Shown one piece after another: positions 55,416-64,000 of a DNA stretch of 64,000 nucleotides. The notes below the pieces were generated by a model. The model was not told the DNA's origin and did no database searches. It worked only from the letters and a program-made list of their open reading frames with translations. The stretch comes from Mahella australiensis 50-1 BON (lineage in GTDB: Bacteria; Bacillota; Clostridia; Mahellales; Mahellaceae), in NCBI RefSeq assembly GCF_000213255.1, contig NC_015520.1:1260001-1324000 (forward strand). Reading direction: 5' to 3'. Numbering within the stretch: the first letter of the stretch is position 1; the number at the start of each line of letters is the position of its first letter. Made by a program: the position numbers and the translations under genes.

Positions 55416-55874
55416 GTGAGATTTATAACCAAGTGTGCGAAGGAGACTTTTGCCTTGGGCAAACGTATTGGACAGCTTTTGCATGAAGGTGATATAATAG
55501 CGCTAGACGGTGATCTTGGTAGCGGTAAGACTCAAATAGTTAAAGGTATAGCGAGAGGGCTGGATATAACCGATGAGATAACCAGCCCGACATATACTAT
55601 AATGAGCCAATACAATGGTCGTTTGCCGCTCTATCATTTTGATGTATACAGGCTGGAAGATCCGGAACAACTGTACGACATAGGGTACGAAGAATATTTC
55701 TTCGATAAAGGCGTTACGGTTATAGAGTGGTCTGAGAAAATACGAGAATTGCTTCCGGCTCAATATATGCATATACGGATATTATATGGTACAGACGAGA
55801 ATCAGAGGATTATAGATGCGAAAGCTATAGGGCCGCGTTATGTAGAGATTTTGGAAGGGTTGAATGAGTATTGA
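55416..55874 (+). CDS. tsaE: tRNA threonylcarbamoyladenosine biosynthesis ATPase TsaE
   Basis: A 152-residue P-loop ATPase needed for t6A37 formation with TsaB and TsaD. Walker A is LDGDLGSGKTQIVKG, followed by ITSPTYTIMSQYNG, YHFDVYRLEDPEQL and the VIEWSEKIRELLP segment. The start is a GTG at 55416, after GAGGTG. It overlaps tsaB by 4 bases. Confidence 0.95.
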   Translation: MRFITKCAKETFALGKRIGQLLHEGDIIALDGDLGSGKTQIVKGIARGLDITDEITSPTYTIMSQYNGRLPLYHFDVYRLEDPEQLYDIGYEEYFFDKGVTVIEWSEKIRELLPAQYMHIRILYGTDENQRIIDAKAIGPRYVEILEGLNEY

Positions 55875-56560
55875 ATATTCTAGCTTTGGATACAGCTACC
55901 GATGTGGCGTCAGTAGCTGTATTACGCAATGATATGGTACTGCATGAAGAATCTTTTAATTATAATAAACGCCATTCACAGATAGTGGTGCCTATGATAA
56001 AGCATATTCTTGAATGGGTAGATATGACCATCGCGGATATAGACCTTTGGACGGTGGATATAGGGCCGGGATCTTTTACCGGTTTGCGTATAGGGTGTGC
56101 TACTATAAAAGCATTGGCTCACGTGACCGCTAAACCCATAGCAGCTGTAACTTCTCTGGATATATTGGCTGAAAGAGCTGCTTTACCAGATCATCCCGTT
56201 TATCCGTTGATAGATGCGCAACAGCAAAATGTTTATACAGCGCGCTATATTTGGTCAAATGGCCATATGCATAGGCAGTCGGATTATATGATAATCCATC
56301 TTTGTCAACTTAAAAAATTGCTTATGGACGAAGTGCCTGTGATATTTACTGGTCCTGCGGTCAGCGTATATCGTGATGATTTGAAGCGTGATTTTCAGGA
56401 CGATGCTATATTGATGCCGGATTATCGTTGTGTGCCTATGGCATCCATGGCGGGTATATTGGGGGAGCATATCGCACAGGTCGGAGATTTAAAAGATTAT
56501 ATTACTTTATTGCCGTTTTATATGAGAAAATCGCAGGCAGAGATTAGAGCGGGGGTATAA
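55871..56560 (+). CDS. tsaB: t6A biosynthesis protein TsaB
   Basis: A 229-residue ASKHA-fold partner of TsaD. It has NILALDTATDVASVAVL at the N-terminus, IDLWTVDIGPGSFTGLRIG, ATIKALAH and LIDAQQQNVYTARY. TTG start inside the tsaE stop region. It is immediately followed by rimI. Confidence 0.94.
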   Translation: MNILALDTATDVASVAVLRNDMVLHEESFNYNKRHSQIVVPMIKHILEWVDMTIADIDLWTVDIGPGSFTGLRIGCATIKALAHVTAKPIAAVTSLDILAERAALPDHPVYPLIDAQQQNVYTARYIWSNGHMHRQSDYMIIHLCQLKKLLMDEVPVIFTGPAVSVYRDDLKRDFQDDAILMPDYRCVPMASMAGILGEHIAQVGDLKDYITLLPFYMRKSQAEIRAGV

Positions 56561-57034
56561 TTGCAGATGGAACAAAAAAACGATTCCATAGTACAGGTTA
56601 CAGAGATGCGTCTAAGCGATTTAGATGATGTGGAAGAGATAGAACAGCTTTGCTTTCCCACACCATGGTCCAAAGAAGCCTTTCGTACTGAAATTATGAG
56701 AAATTTTTGTGCACGCTATGCTGTAGCTCGATTAAACGGAAGGGTAGTGGGATACATAGGCATGTGGCTGGTAATAGATGAGGCGCATATAACCAATGTG
56801 GCCGTCCATCCCGATTACAGACATAGGGGCATTGGTGAGAAGTTGATGAGATATATGATGAAGATGGCGGTGGATATCGGTATAAGCCGTATGACATTGG
56901 AGGTACGCAAATCCAATATAGTAGCTCAGAATCTCTATAAAAAGCTGGGATTTGAAGAGAGTGGCATACGCAAGGGGTATTATCTCAATAATAATGAGGA
57001 TGCTATAATAATGTGGAACTTTCATTTAACATAG
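56561..57034 (+). CDS. rimI: Ribosomal protein S18-alanine N-acetyltransferase RimI
   Basis: A 157-residue GNAT acetyltransferase. It has EIEQLCFPTPWSKEAF, the acetyl-CoA-binding VAVHPDYRHRGIGEKLM and LEVRKSNIVAQNLYKKLGF, then GIRKGYY. The TTG at 56561 is 6 bases after AGCGGGGG; an ATG at 56567 is an alternative. It sits in the usual tsaB-rimI-tsaD arrangement. Confidence 0.92.
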   Translation: MQMEQKNDSIVQVTEMRLSDLDDVEEIEQLCFPTPWSKEAFRTEIMRNFCARYAVARLNGRVVGYIGMWLVIDEAHITNVAVHPDYRHRGIGEKLMRYMMKMAVDIGISRMTLEVRKSNIVAQNLYKKLGFEESGIRKGYYLNNNEDAIIMWNFHLT

Positions 57035-57051
57035 AGGGGAAACTGTAAACC

Positions 57052-58053
57052 ATGCGCATATTAGCAATAGAGACATCATGCGATGATACGTCGGCGGCTG
57101 TAGTACAAGACGGCCGCCAAGTGCTGTCAAATGTAATATCGTCGCAGATCGACTTCCATCAGAAGTTCGGCGGTGTGGTTCCCGAGATCGCGTCGCGCAA
57201 GCATTTGGAAGCAGTTGAACTGGTTATACAGGAAGCACTGGACAGAGCAGAGATGGCATTCGACAATGTAGATGGTATTGGCGTTACATATGGTCCCGGC
57301 CTTATAGGCGCATTATTGGTAGGCCTTTCGTCCGCTAAAGCCATAGCTCTGGCTATAGATAAACCACTTATAGGTGTTCACCATATAGAAGGGCATATAA
57401 GTGCCAATTATATAGCAGATCAGTCCCTCACCCCTCCTTTTTTATGCCTTGTAGTATCGGGTGGACATACGTATATAGTTGAAGTCGAAGATTATTGCAA
57501 GTATAGAATAATAGGCAAAACGCATGATGATGCAGCCGGAGAGGCTTTTGATAAGGTAGCGCGTACGCTCGGCCTGGGTTACCCGGGAGGCCCAGCTATA
57601 GAGAAAAGAGCGGCTCTTGGACGAGCCATCATAGAATTCCCAAAACCCGTAATCCGCGATCACCCATATGATTTTAGTTTTAGCGGATTAAAGACCGCGG
57701 TTTTAAATTATATAAATACAGCTCGACAAAAAGGACAGGGTATCCCTGTAGAAGATATAGCCGCCAGTTTCCAAAAGGCTGTGGTTGATGTGTTGGTGGA
57801 TAAGGCGATAAACGCCGCGTTGGAATACAATATCGGTACAATAGCTGTAGCTGGAGGCGTAGCGGCCAATGTTGTGCTTAAAGAGACCATGGATGAGACC
57901 TGTCGGCGAAACGGGTTGAGATTTATTCATCCCCAGCCTATTTTATGCACCGACAACGCTGCCATGATAGGCAGTGCGGCGTTCTTCAAGTGGCAGCGTG
58001 GCTATATATCCGATCTGTTTTTGAATGCGGAGGCCAACATACCGCTGCAATAA
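57052..58053 (+). CDS. tsaD: tRNA N6-adenosine threonylcarbamoyltransferase TsaD
   Basis: A 333-residue metal-binding enzyme that attaches threonylcarbamoyl to A37. The [16 protein letters not shown] start, the [11 protein letters not shown] iron-binding His pair, [10 protein letters not shown] and [12 protein letters not shown] are diagnostic. It ends the operon; the repeat element follows. Confidence 0.96.
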   Translation: MRILAIETSCDDTSAAVVQDGRQVLSNVISSQIDFHQKFGGVVPEIASRKHLEAVELVIQEALDRAEMAFDNVDGIGVTYGPGLIGALLVGLSSAKAIALAIDKPLIGVHHIEGHISANYIADQSLTPPFLCLVVSGGHTYIVEVEDYCKYRIIGKTHDDAAGEAFDKVARTLGLGYPGGPAIEKRAALGRAIIEFPKPVIRDHPYDFSFSGLKTAVLNYINTARQKGQGIPVEDIAASFQKAVVDVLVDKAINAALEYNIGTIAVAGGVAANVVLKETMDETCRRNGLRFIHPQPILCTDNAAMIGSAAFFKWQRGYISDLFLNAEANIPLQ

Positions 58054-58436
58054 AAAGTCATTCGGTTGGTAGTTGATATTACCCATCTTCGATATGCTCT
58101 TATATAAGCAATGTCGCATGTGAATTTTATGTACCTGCAATTCGTAATATAACAAATTCAGCGCATGCAATGATATAAAGCCTACTCCCGCTCATGAAAT
58201 ATTGCTGGCGTACTTACAATTCGTTTCGCTTGAGCAAGCTAACGCCGGCAATTCGCGTCCATGCTCAGTGCCGGCTGGTCGGGCGTCCATGCCCGACCTA
58301 CGCTTGCTCTACGCTGCACTCATTGAGTACGCCTACGCAATATTTCAAGGCGTTCTCCGGCTTTATATCATTTGCATCGCTTTATATCGCCCGTTTCAGT
58401 CATATATTACGAATTACAGTTTTATGTACAGAATTG
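58054..58436. repeat. Non-coding region with palindromic repeat element, copy 2
   Basis: The element spans about 58138-58416 in a gap with no supported gene. B' (58138-58193) and a more diverged B-like copy at 58359-58414 form inverted ends. Inside them, TGAAATATTGCTGGCGTACT (58195-58214) pairs with 58326-58347; segment A' (58208-58253) matches copy 1; and GGTCGGGC/GCCCGACC (58277-58284 and 58291-58298) forms a tight hairpin. Short open frames here arise from the repeat and lack ribosome sites. Confidence 0.85.
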
Positions 58437-58466
58437 TTGAAGTGTCAAACAAAATTATGGTAAAAT
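58437..58466 (+). promoter_or_regulatory. Possible sigma-A promoter for ABC exporter genes
   Basis: TTGAAG (58437-58442), an 18-base spacer and TAAAAT (58461-58466), 38 bases before the ATPase start. Boxes are imperfect. Confidence 0.4.
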
Positions 58467-58503
58467 GACAATAGTATTTATAATATCAAAGGAGTAAAGT
58501 TTG

Positions 58504-59229
58504 ATGGTTCTGCAAGTACAGGGACTAAAAAAACATTTCGGCAAGACCAGGGCGGTAGATGGCATATCGTTTGCGCTGGGAGAGGGGCAGGTGGTAGGTC
58601 TACTCGGGCCTAACGGCGCCGGTAAAACTACCACGCTCAAATGTATAGCCGGTTTATTACGCAAGGATGAAGGCAGCGTAACGGTAGGAGGGTTGGACCA
58701 TCGCGACGATAAGGCACGGTATAGGTTAGCGTATATACCCGAAACGCCAGATATATACGAAATGTTGACAGTATGGGAGCATATGCAATTCATAGCGTTA
58801 GCCTATAATCTTATCGATTGGGAGAAGGAGGCCGACGAGTTGCTGGAAAGGTTTGACCTTGCTGAAAAACGCAATGAATTAGGTATGCATCTCTCAAAAG
58901 GTATGAAGCAGAAGATTACCATATGTTGTGCTCTGCTGCATCACCCCGATGTTTTATTGTTTGATGAACCGTTGATAGGTCTTGATCCTAAGGCTGTGCG
59001 TGAACTAAAGAACGCCTTTTATGATCTTAAAGCTAGCGGTAAGACGCTGCTTATAAGCACGCATATGTTGGATACCGCTCAGAACCTGTGCGACAGCGTG
59101 TTGGTCATGAAACAAGGTGAATTGATAGCAGAAGGCACCATAGAAGAGCTCAGGCAGCAGATGAAAGCATCTGCAGACAGCACGCTGGAGGATCTGTTCC
59201 TGGAGGTAACGGCTGATGATCAGAAGTAA
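58504..59229 (+). CDS. ABC transporter ATP-binding protein
   Basis: A 241-residue ATPase of an ABC-2 type exporter. Walker A is [10 protein letters not shown]-loop follows PETPDIYEMLTVWEH, signature LSKGMKQKITI, Walker B VLLFDEPLIGLDP, and switch LISTHMLDTAQ. The C-terminal tail is short and acidic. ATG at 58504 after GGAG (a TTG at 58501 is possible). It overlaps the permease gene by 14 bases. Substrate unknown. Confidence 0.93.
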   Translation: MVLQVQGLKKHFGKTRAVDGISFALGEGQVVGLLGPNGAGKTTTLKCIAGLLRKDEGSVTVGGLDHRDDKARYRLAYIPETPDIYEMLTVWEHMQFIALAYNLIDWEKEADELLERFDLAEKRNELGMHLSKGMKQKITICCALLHHPDVLLFDEPLIGLDPKAVRELKNAFYDLKASGKTLLISTHMLDTAQNLCDSVLVMKQGELIAEGTIEELRQQMKASADSTLEDLFLEVTADDQK

Positions 59230-60841
59230 GGTATGGCGAGAACTGTATGCATTATTCTTTTTGGATTTTACTAAATTCAAGAACTACATAAAAGATGCTA
59301 TTCATCATCCGGGTAAGCTCGTCGGCCTTTTAATACAATACGGCTTGCAATTTGTCTGGATTTTACCTGTTATATTTTTCAATTCCGATGAACCGCGCGC
59401 GGTATGGGCTTTAGGTTTGGATGTTGTAGGAGCGGTTATAATGGCTATGCTCATGTTGATTTTTTTCGCTGGTATGAATAAGGCCTCGGTTAAATATGCT
59501 CCCGGTCAGTATTCTATGGCTGATGTGAGTTTCTTATTTCCATCGCCTATAAGCCAACGCACTGTATACGCTTGGTCTATGCTACGGCAGATAGGCTCAT
59601 CGCTTTATATGATGCTGCTCGTTATAATATATTTGCCTTTTATATCATCGCTGACAGGATTGCATATGGATGCCTCGAAACTGGTTTATTCGAGTGTAAC
59701 TATAATAGTTATATCTATATTAGGGTCAGCATTGAACTTTTTCATATATTCTATATCCCACCGTTTCGGAATGGGTAAAATCATTAAGTTATCGATACGT
59801 TTGGTAACTGTTAGCCTATTGGCATATACAGCATGGGGCACATTTACAGCCGATAATATATGGGAGGGATTGCTCACGACCGTTAACGGTCCGGTATTTG
59901 CCAGTATACCGATAATAGGATGGGCTAAAACGCTGATTATGGCGCCTTTTATAGCTGCTGTGTCATCGCCGTTACCGTTACTTTTGGAGCTCATAGCTGT
60001 GATGGTGGCTATTGTAGCACTATCCATCTATTTCGCGGTAGACTACTATGAAGAAGCCATCGGCGTTACCGAATGGGTTAAGGCTGTTTCCGAAGGGAAT
60101 ATGCAGGCCGTACAGGCGGCGGCTGATGATGGCAAGACAAAGAGAAAAAAGGTCAGGCATGTGGATATCGAATGGAGAGCTAAAGGTCCGTGGGCTTTTG
60201 TGTGGAAACAAGCAGTGGCCAATAAACGGGCATCGAAGTTTATCATACTAGGCTGGGACCATGTTTTTATGCTGACTATTGGTATAGTGTTGGGTATTGT
60301 ATCATCGGGCAATTTCGATAACATAGCTGGTTTTGCTATAGTTTATGCCGTTATGTATGCTACGATGATAGGGGTTGTACCGGTTGGCTTGCAATATGAA
60401 CTGCGCAAGCAGTACATTTACATGTTCCCTGGAAAACCGGTGTATAAAATATTGGCTGTAAATATGCTTTCGTCTATAAAGGCTGTGCTCAGGAGCAGCG
60501 CGTTGATTTTGCCGATCTGGATTTTGGCAAAACTTAATATAAATCAAGCTTTATCGATATGGCTATTTTTGATATCGATAGATATAATGACGCTTTTTAG
60601 TGCCGTTGCTGGGCATATGATCTTGCCGTCCTATGATGCAAAAAACGTATTATACGTCTACATGCGCATGGGTGTACAGGCATTATCCATGCTACCGGCT
60701 ATACTGCTGGCTGTTATAATAGGCATTGCCATGCACAGCATGGTCGCGGCATTCTATGCTTTTGCAGTGGGCGCACTTGTGGCTCTGACCCTGCTTCTGT
60801 ATATAAGCGAAAAATTATTCGCTCGATTGGAAATGCGATAG
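59216..60841 (+). CDS. ABC exporter permease, large
   Basis: A 541-residue polytopic protein with about 12 hydrophobic segments in two halves (residues 30-285 and 345-535), separated by a charged stretch with DDGKTKRKKVRH near residue 305. It resembles large Firmicute exporter permeases ('putative ABC exporter'). Coupled to the preceding ATPase by 14 bases of overlap. Exported substrate unknown. Confidence 0.8.
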   Translation: MIRSKVWRELYALFFLDFTKFKNYIKDAIHHPGKLVGLLIQYGLQFVWILPVIFFNSDEPRAVWALGLDVVGAVIMAMLMLIFFAGMNKASVKYAPGQYSMADVSFLFPSPISQRTVYAWSMLRQIGSSLYMMLLVIIYLPFISSLTGLHMDASKLVYSSVTIIVISILGSALNFFIYSISHRFGMGKIIKLSIRLVTVSLLAYTAWGTFTADNIWEGLLTTVNGPVFASIPIIGWAKTLIMAPFIAAVSSPLPLLLELIAVMVAIVALSIYFAVDYYEEAIGVTEWVKAVSEGNMQAVQAAADDGKTKRKKVRHVDIEWRAKGPWAFVWKQAVANKRASKFIILGWDHVFMLTIGIVLGIVSSGNFDNIAGFAIVYAVMYATMIGVVPVGLQYELRKQYIYMFPGKPVYKILAVNMLSSIKAVLRSSALILPIWILAKLNINQALSIWLFLISIDIMTLFSAVAGHMILPSYDAKNVLYVYMRMGVQALSMLPAILLAVIIGIAMHSMVAAFYAFAVGALVALTLLLYISEKLFARLEMR

Positions 60842-60869
60842 CGCGTAACATAGAATTAACAAAAAAGTG

Positions 60870-60917
60870 TTGACATTACTGTGGTATTAGTGTACTATTT
60901 AATTAGTTCACTAATAC
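60870..60917 (+). promoter_or_regulatory. Promoter and 34-bp palindromic operator of the gntR operon
   Basis: TTGACA (60870-60875), a 17-base spacer and TACTAT (60893-60898) form a sigma-A promoter. The inverted repeat GTATTAGTGTACTA (60884-60897) and TAGTTCACTAATAC (60904-60917), 13 of 14 matching with a 6-base centre, covers the -10 box. It contains AGTG/CACT half-sites like those described for YtrA regulators, so autorepression by the downstream GntR protein is likely. Confidence 0.8.
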
Positions 60918-60960
60918 TGGATGACATAGAACATCCGATAAGGAGGAGATGATATATATT

Positions 60961-61365
60961 GTGGCGGTACGTCCTGTATTCGATGAAAATATACCCATAT
61001 ATCTTCAGATAATAGATTTGATAAAGCAGCGCATATGCGCCGGACAAATGGTTATGGGCGACAAGCTTCCTTCAGTCAGGGATATGGCTGTAGAGCTACG
61101 GGTTAATCCCAATACCATACAGCGCGCATATCAGGAGCTTGAAAGAGAGGGGATGGTCTTTACGCAGAGGGGAATGGGAACATTTGTCACCGAGGATAAA
61201 GATAGGATCGACTCTGTTAGGAATGAATTGGCAGGTAGGTTGGTGCAGCAATTTGTAGACGGCATGGTAAGTTTGGGTTTCCAAAAGCAACAGATACTGT
61301 GTCATGTAGAGGCTTACTTGGAGCGGCGGCCTGCCATAAGGCCGGATGATAAGGAAAGGGGATAA
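60961..61365 (+). CDS. GntR family regulator, YtrA-like
   Basis: A short regulator of about 134 residues with an N-terminal winged helix: PIYLQIIDLIKQRICAG, GDKLPSVRDMAVELRVNPNT, and GMVFTQRGMGTFV. The short C-terminal region is helical and lacks the FadR or UTRA effector domain, as in the YtrA subfamily that controls ABC exporters. The start is GTG 60961, or ATG 60949, which lies very close to AGGAGG. It is 3 bases before the ATPase gene. Confidence 0.88.
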   Translation: MAVRPVFDENIPIYLQIIDLIKQRICAGQMVMGDKLPSVRDMAVELRVNPNTIQRAYQELEREGMVFTQRGMGTFVTEDKDRIDSVRNELAGRLVQQFVDGMVSLGFQKQQILCHVEAYLERRPAIRPDDKERG

Positions 61366-61368
61366 TAT

Positions 61369-62067
61369 ATGGGTACCATATTGGAATTAGAGAATCTCAA
61401 AAAGCGCTACGGCCTCAGGTGGGCATTGACCGGCGTGGATTTAACGATCAATGAGGGTGAGGTTCTGGGGCTGCTGGGTCCAAACGGCAGCGGTAAAAGC
61501 ACTATGCTTAAGCTTATAGCGGGGTTGGCCCATCCTACCGAGGGCAAGGTATTGATAAACGGACAGAAGCCGGGGCCGGAGTCTAAAGGCCATACAGCCG
61601 TGTTGCCCGATGTCGACCATATATACAAGTGGATGACCGTGCAGCAGGCTATAGAATATGTATCGGGGTTTTACGAAGATTTCGATCATGACAAGGCCGA
61701 TAGGCTTATAGAAATGATGGGCATAGAGACCGACATGAAGGTGGCGCATTTGTCCAAAGGCATGAACGAACGGCTTAAGCTGGTGCTGGTCATGGCCAGG
61801 AATGCTGATCTTATCCTATTGGATGAGCCTTTGGGCGGTATAGATCCAACATCGCGGGATAAGATCATATATGCCATAGCCACGGAATATCGCTGGGAGC
61901 ACAGCGCCATGATAATAGCCACGCATTTGGTCAGGGATATAGAGCCTTTGTTCGACAAAGTGCTTTTTCTCAAAAACGGCCAAGCTGAATTATACGGCAA
62001 CGCTGATGAATTGCGATCAAAATATAATGGGTCTATAGAGGATATATTCAAGGAGGTGTTTGTCTGA
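61369..62067 (+). CDS. ABC transporter ATP-binding protein (GntR-controlled)
   Basis: A 232-residue ATPase. Walker A GPNGSGKST, signature LSKGMNERLKL, Walker B LILLDEPLGGIDP, switch IATHLVRDIE. Resembles YtrB-type proteins. TGATG overlap with the permease gene. In this family the exporters often respond to cell-wall stress; the substrate is not known here. Confidence 0.92.
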   Translation: MGTILELENLKKRYGLRWALTGVDLTINEGEVLGLLGPNGSGKSTMLKLIAGLAHPTEGKVLINGQKPGPESKGHTAVLPDVDHIYKWMTVQQAIEYVSGFYEDFDHDKADRLIEMMGIETDMKVAHLSKGMNERLKLVLVMARNADLILLDEPLGGIDPTSRDKIIYAIATEYRWEHSAMIIATHLVRDIEPLFDKVLFLKNGQAELYGNADELRSKYNGSIEDIFKEVFV

Positions 62068-62888
62068 TGAATTTTGCCAGGCTGTATAAAAAGGAGTTCA
62101 TGAAAGAACGCAAATCATTTGCTGTAACCCTTATCATAACGCTGGGCGTGATGCTATTCCTTTATTCGCGCATAGGGCAGTGGCCTACGGGCGTACCGAC
62201 ATTTGTATCTATGACGATCATATTCGGTTTCGGCATAGCGGCATTTATCAATTGTTTCGATTATATGGGCGATGAGTGGAAACGCAACAACCACTACCTT
62301 ATGCTGTCGCTGCCCGTAAAAGGCCGCGATATATTGAGCGCGAAACTGGCATGGTTTATGACCGAATTCGGCGCGCATATGCTTCTTCTGGGAGCATATA
62401 CTACTGTAATGCTGCTTGCCGAGCTTAAAAGCACAGATGTCTTGAGCGCTGAGCTCTATAACGGTATAGTATTATCAGTATGGCGGTTATATGGACTCGG
62501 TATGTTGCCTATGCTGTATGTATTAGCCAGTGTCGGTGTGTTGGGATTGTTTTCGTATACGGCCGGTTCCACCGTTAAAAGGTTTAATTTTTGGGTAGGG
62601 GCTGTTTCATATATACTGCCCATGTGGTTGCTGTCATACATTTCCGGCAAATCCATGGAGATCTCGCCCGCATGGCTGCATATAGAATTGCCATTGAGCA
62701 ACGTTCTGGCATGGCAACAGATAGAACGGGCTTTAAATAGTAACGGTACGAATGATTTTAACCTTTCCTTTTTTATGAATGGCACTTTTATAGGCATAGA
62801 CATATTGGCGGTGTTGATATGGGCGGCGGGTATGATAGGGCTGTTTTTCCTGGCATCATGGCTGCTTGAGAATGTGGTGGAGGTGTAA
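62067..62888 (+). CDS. ABC-2 type permease (GntR-controlled)
   Basis: A 273-residue membrane protein with about six helices, starting FARLYKKEFMKERKSF and with a YMGDEWKRNNHYLMLSLPVK loop after helix 2, a motif found in exporter permeases of this class. It is coupled to the ATPase gene and followed after 9 bases by the DUF4097 lipoprotein gene. Confidence 0.85.
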   Translation: MNFARLYKKEFMKERKSFAVTLIITLGVMLFLYSRIGQWPTGVPTFVSMTIIFGFGIAAFINCFDYMGDEWKRNNHYLMLSLPVKGRDILSAKLAWFMTEFGAHMLLLGAYTTVMLLAELKSTDVLSAELYNGIVLSVWRLYGLGMLPMLYVLASVGVLGLFSYTAGSTVKRFNFWVGAVSYILPMWLLSYISGKSMEISPAWLHIELPLSNVLAWQQIERALNSNGTNDFNLSFFMNGTFIGIDILAVLIWAAGMIGLFFLASWLLENVVEV

Positions 62889-62897
62889 GAGATAAGT

Positions 62898-63791
62898 ATG
62901 AAGAAAATGTTTGCGGCGATGCTGGCAATGATACTCGCCATGGCATTGTTATCGGGATGCGGCATATATGTGAGAAGCAATGATGGTAGTATAAACGGGA
63001 ATTTCAGTACGGGTTTTGAGTTCAATACCGGTACGCCGGCATATGAGGAAAAAGGCCATAAGGCATTTTATGTCGGCAAAAGCGGGATATTGAGCATCGA
63101 GGCCGATAATGTCGAGCTGAACGTAGAGGGCGCTGATGTTCCGCAGATACAGATAGATTATGCCAAGCAGATCTTCGGCAAAAACATTGCGCAAGACGAA
63201 GCACAGGATATCATGGATCAGATGTCCGTAATAATTGAACAAAAGGGTGAGGAGGTGCACATTAAGGCCGATACGCGCAAAGGAATGAACAGTGGTATAA
63301 ATATTTCCAATCGGCTTATAGTACTGGATATAAAATTGCCGACCGATATGAGGATGACCATCGACAACGGTAACGGAGTGATAAAGATAAAGGATATGGC
63401 CGGTGACGTCGATATAGATAACGGCAATGCTTTGATAGACTTAACAGATGTCAGCGGCAATGTGGGGATAGATACAGGCAACGGTGCCATGCGATTGGCT
63501 TCCGGCAATATAGGCGATTTATCGGTCAAATCCGGCAACGGGCTGGTAGAGCTATCGCTCGGTAAGCTGACGGGAAACAGCTATGATATAACCACAGGCA
63601 ACGGCATGGTGCAATTAACGGTGCCTCAGGATATAGCGGCCGATTTTGAGATCACTACGGCACGTGGAGCGGTGGATTCGGACTTTTCTTTATCCAAGAG
63701 TAATCGGACATATACGGGTTCTGTAAACGGTGGCGGTCCGAAAATAAAGATCAGCACAGGCAACGGCATGGTGAGCGTGCAGAAGAAATGA
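62898..63791 (+). CDS. DUF4097-type lipoprotein
   Basis: A 297-residue surface lipoprotein: lipobox LSGC (Cys21), then a beta-rich repeat region from residue 140 with recurring D/TGNG turns (IDNGNGVIKI, IDNGNALIDL, IDTGNGAMRL, KSGNGLVELS, TTGNGMVQL, STGNGMVSV), as in DUF4097 beta-helix proteins. Function unknown. It probably works with, or is sensed along with, the neighbouring exporter. Confidence 0.82.
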   Translation: MKKMFAAMLAMILAMALLSGCGIYVRSNDGSINGNFSTGFEFNTGTPAYEEKGHKAFYVGKSGILSIEADNVELNVEGADVPQIQIDYAKQIFGKNIAQDEAQDIMDQMSVIIEQKGEEVHIKADTRKGMNSGINISNRLIVLDIKLPTDMRMTIDNGNGVIKIKDMAGDVDIDNGNALIDLTDVSGNVGIDTGNGAMRLASGNIGDLSVKSGNGLVELSLGKLTGNSYDITTGNGMVQLTVPQDIAADFEITTARGAVDSDFSLSKSNRTYTGSVNGGGPKIKISTGNGMVSVQKK

Positions 63792-63830
63792 CATATTTAG
63801 TGTAAATTAATTTGACGGGGGATGATATCG

Positions 63831-64000
63831 ATGATAGAGGTTAAAGGGCTTATAAGGTGTTATGGCGATATAAAGGCCGTAAACGGCGTGTCGTTTGAAG
63901 TGAAGGACGATGAAATACTGGGCCTGCTGGGGCCGAACGGCGCCGGCAAGACCACCGTCATATCTATGATATGCGGGCTTTTGAAGCCCGACGGCGGAGA
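63831..64000 (+). CDS. ABC transporter ATP-binding protein, 5' part (cut by window end)
   Basis: The frame starts at ATG 63831 after ACGGGGGATG and is open to the edge. It encodes [20 protein letters not shown] and Walker [10 protein letters not shown]. It is 39 bases after the DUF4097 gene, so it likely belongs to the gntR operon as a second exporter. Confidence 0.9.
   Translation, partial: MIEVKGLIRCYGDIKAVNGVSFEVKDDEILGLLGPNGAGKTTVISMICGLLKPDGG

Noticed and set aside
58194-58468. Two overlapping 88-89 codon frames downstream of tsaD
   Set aside because: They lie within the palindromic repeat, lack ribosome sites and resemble no protein family.

Overview
The window looks like a chromosome segment of a strictly anaerobic, Gram-positive, probably thermophilic Firmicute. 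It resembles Mahella and other Thermoanaerobacterales; that placement is from memory of gene content and style, not from a search. The evidence is strong AGGAGG-type ribosome sites, very frequent ATA isoleucine codons, the cobalt-early (anaerobic) cobalamin pathway, a HydABC-type electron-bifurcating [FeFe] hydrogenase and lipoproteins with Gram-positive style signals. No rRNA, tRNA, CRISPR array, phage or transposase gene was recognised.

Region 1 (1-18.1 kb) is an accessory sugar-catabolism locus. It holds the tail of a DUF4038-type glycosidase, three uroporphyrinogen-decarboxylase-like (URO-D) proteins that are not HemE, two paralogous family-5 solute-binding lipoproteins without permeases, a Cys-type sulfatase and a sulfatase-fold protein without the formylglycine motif, two Gfo/Idh/MocA oxidoreductases, a sugar isomerase-like TIM barrel, two AraC regulators and rhamnulokinase. 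Almost every family is duplicated. Decay is visible: one URO-D gene is frameshifted by a 13-bp tandem duplication, and a short AraC gene relic lies at 5.44-5.53 kb. I infer degradation of a sulfated, possibly O-methylated, deoxy-sugar glycan.

Region 2 (18.3-21.0 kb) has an orphan HlyD-type adaptor lipoprotein, a glycerophosphodiester phosphodiesterase and a YesL/DUF624 membrane protein.

Region 3 (21.1-38.1 kb) is a B12 supercluster that starts with a cobalamin riboswitch and terminator. Its order is cbiA-cbiX-cbiC-cbiM-cbiQ-cbiO-cbiD-cbiE-cbiT-cbiL-cbiF-cbiG-cbiH-hemA-hemC-cobA/hemD-hemB-(precorrin-2 dehydrogenase)-hemL. It covers Glu-tRNA to cobyrinate a,c-diamide except for cbiJ; cbiN is also absent. 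cbiD is interrupted by one in-frame TGA. No hemE or later haem gene is present, so the tetrapyrrole genes appear to serve corrinoids and sirohaem.

Region 4 (38.1-42.6 kb) has copA behind a clear sigma-A promoter and a CsoR-like operator, a UbiA prenyltransferase and a SPOR-domain protein. Region 5 (42.7-50.5 kb) is a hydrogen cassette: two DRTGG-domain proteins, two stand-alone GHKL ATPases, a putative sensory [FeFe]-hydrogenase-like protein, then HydC, an HndB-like protein, HydB and HydA.

Region 6 (50.6-58.5 kb) has a double ParB-like protein, gltX, DUF421, copZ, a 30-residue membrane peptide, a ZIP transporter and the tsaE-tsaB-rimI-tsaD operon. That operon is flanked by two inverted copies of a palindromic non-coding repeat. 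Region 7 (58.4-64.0 kb) holds ABC exporter genes, a YtrA-like GntR regulator with a 34-bp palindromic operator over its -10 box, a DUF4097 lipoprotein and the start of a third ABC ATPase.
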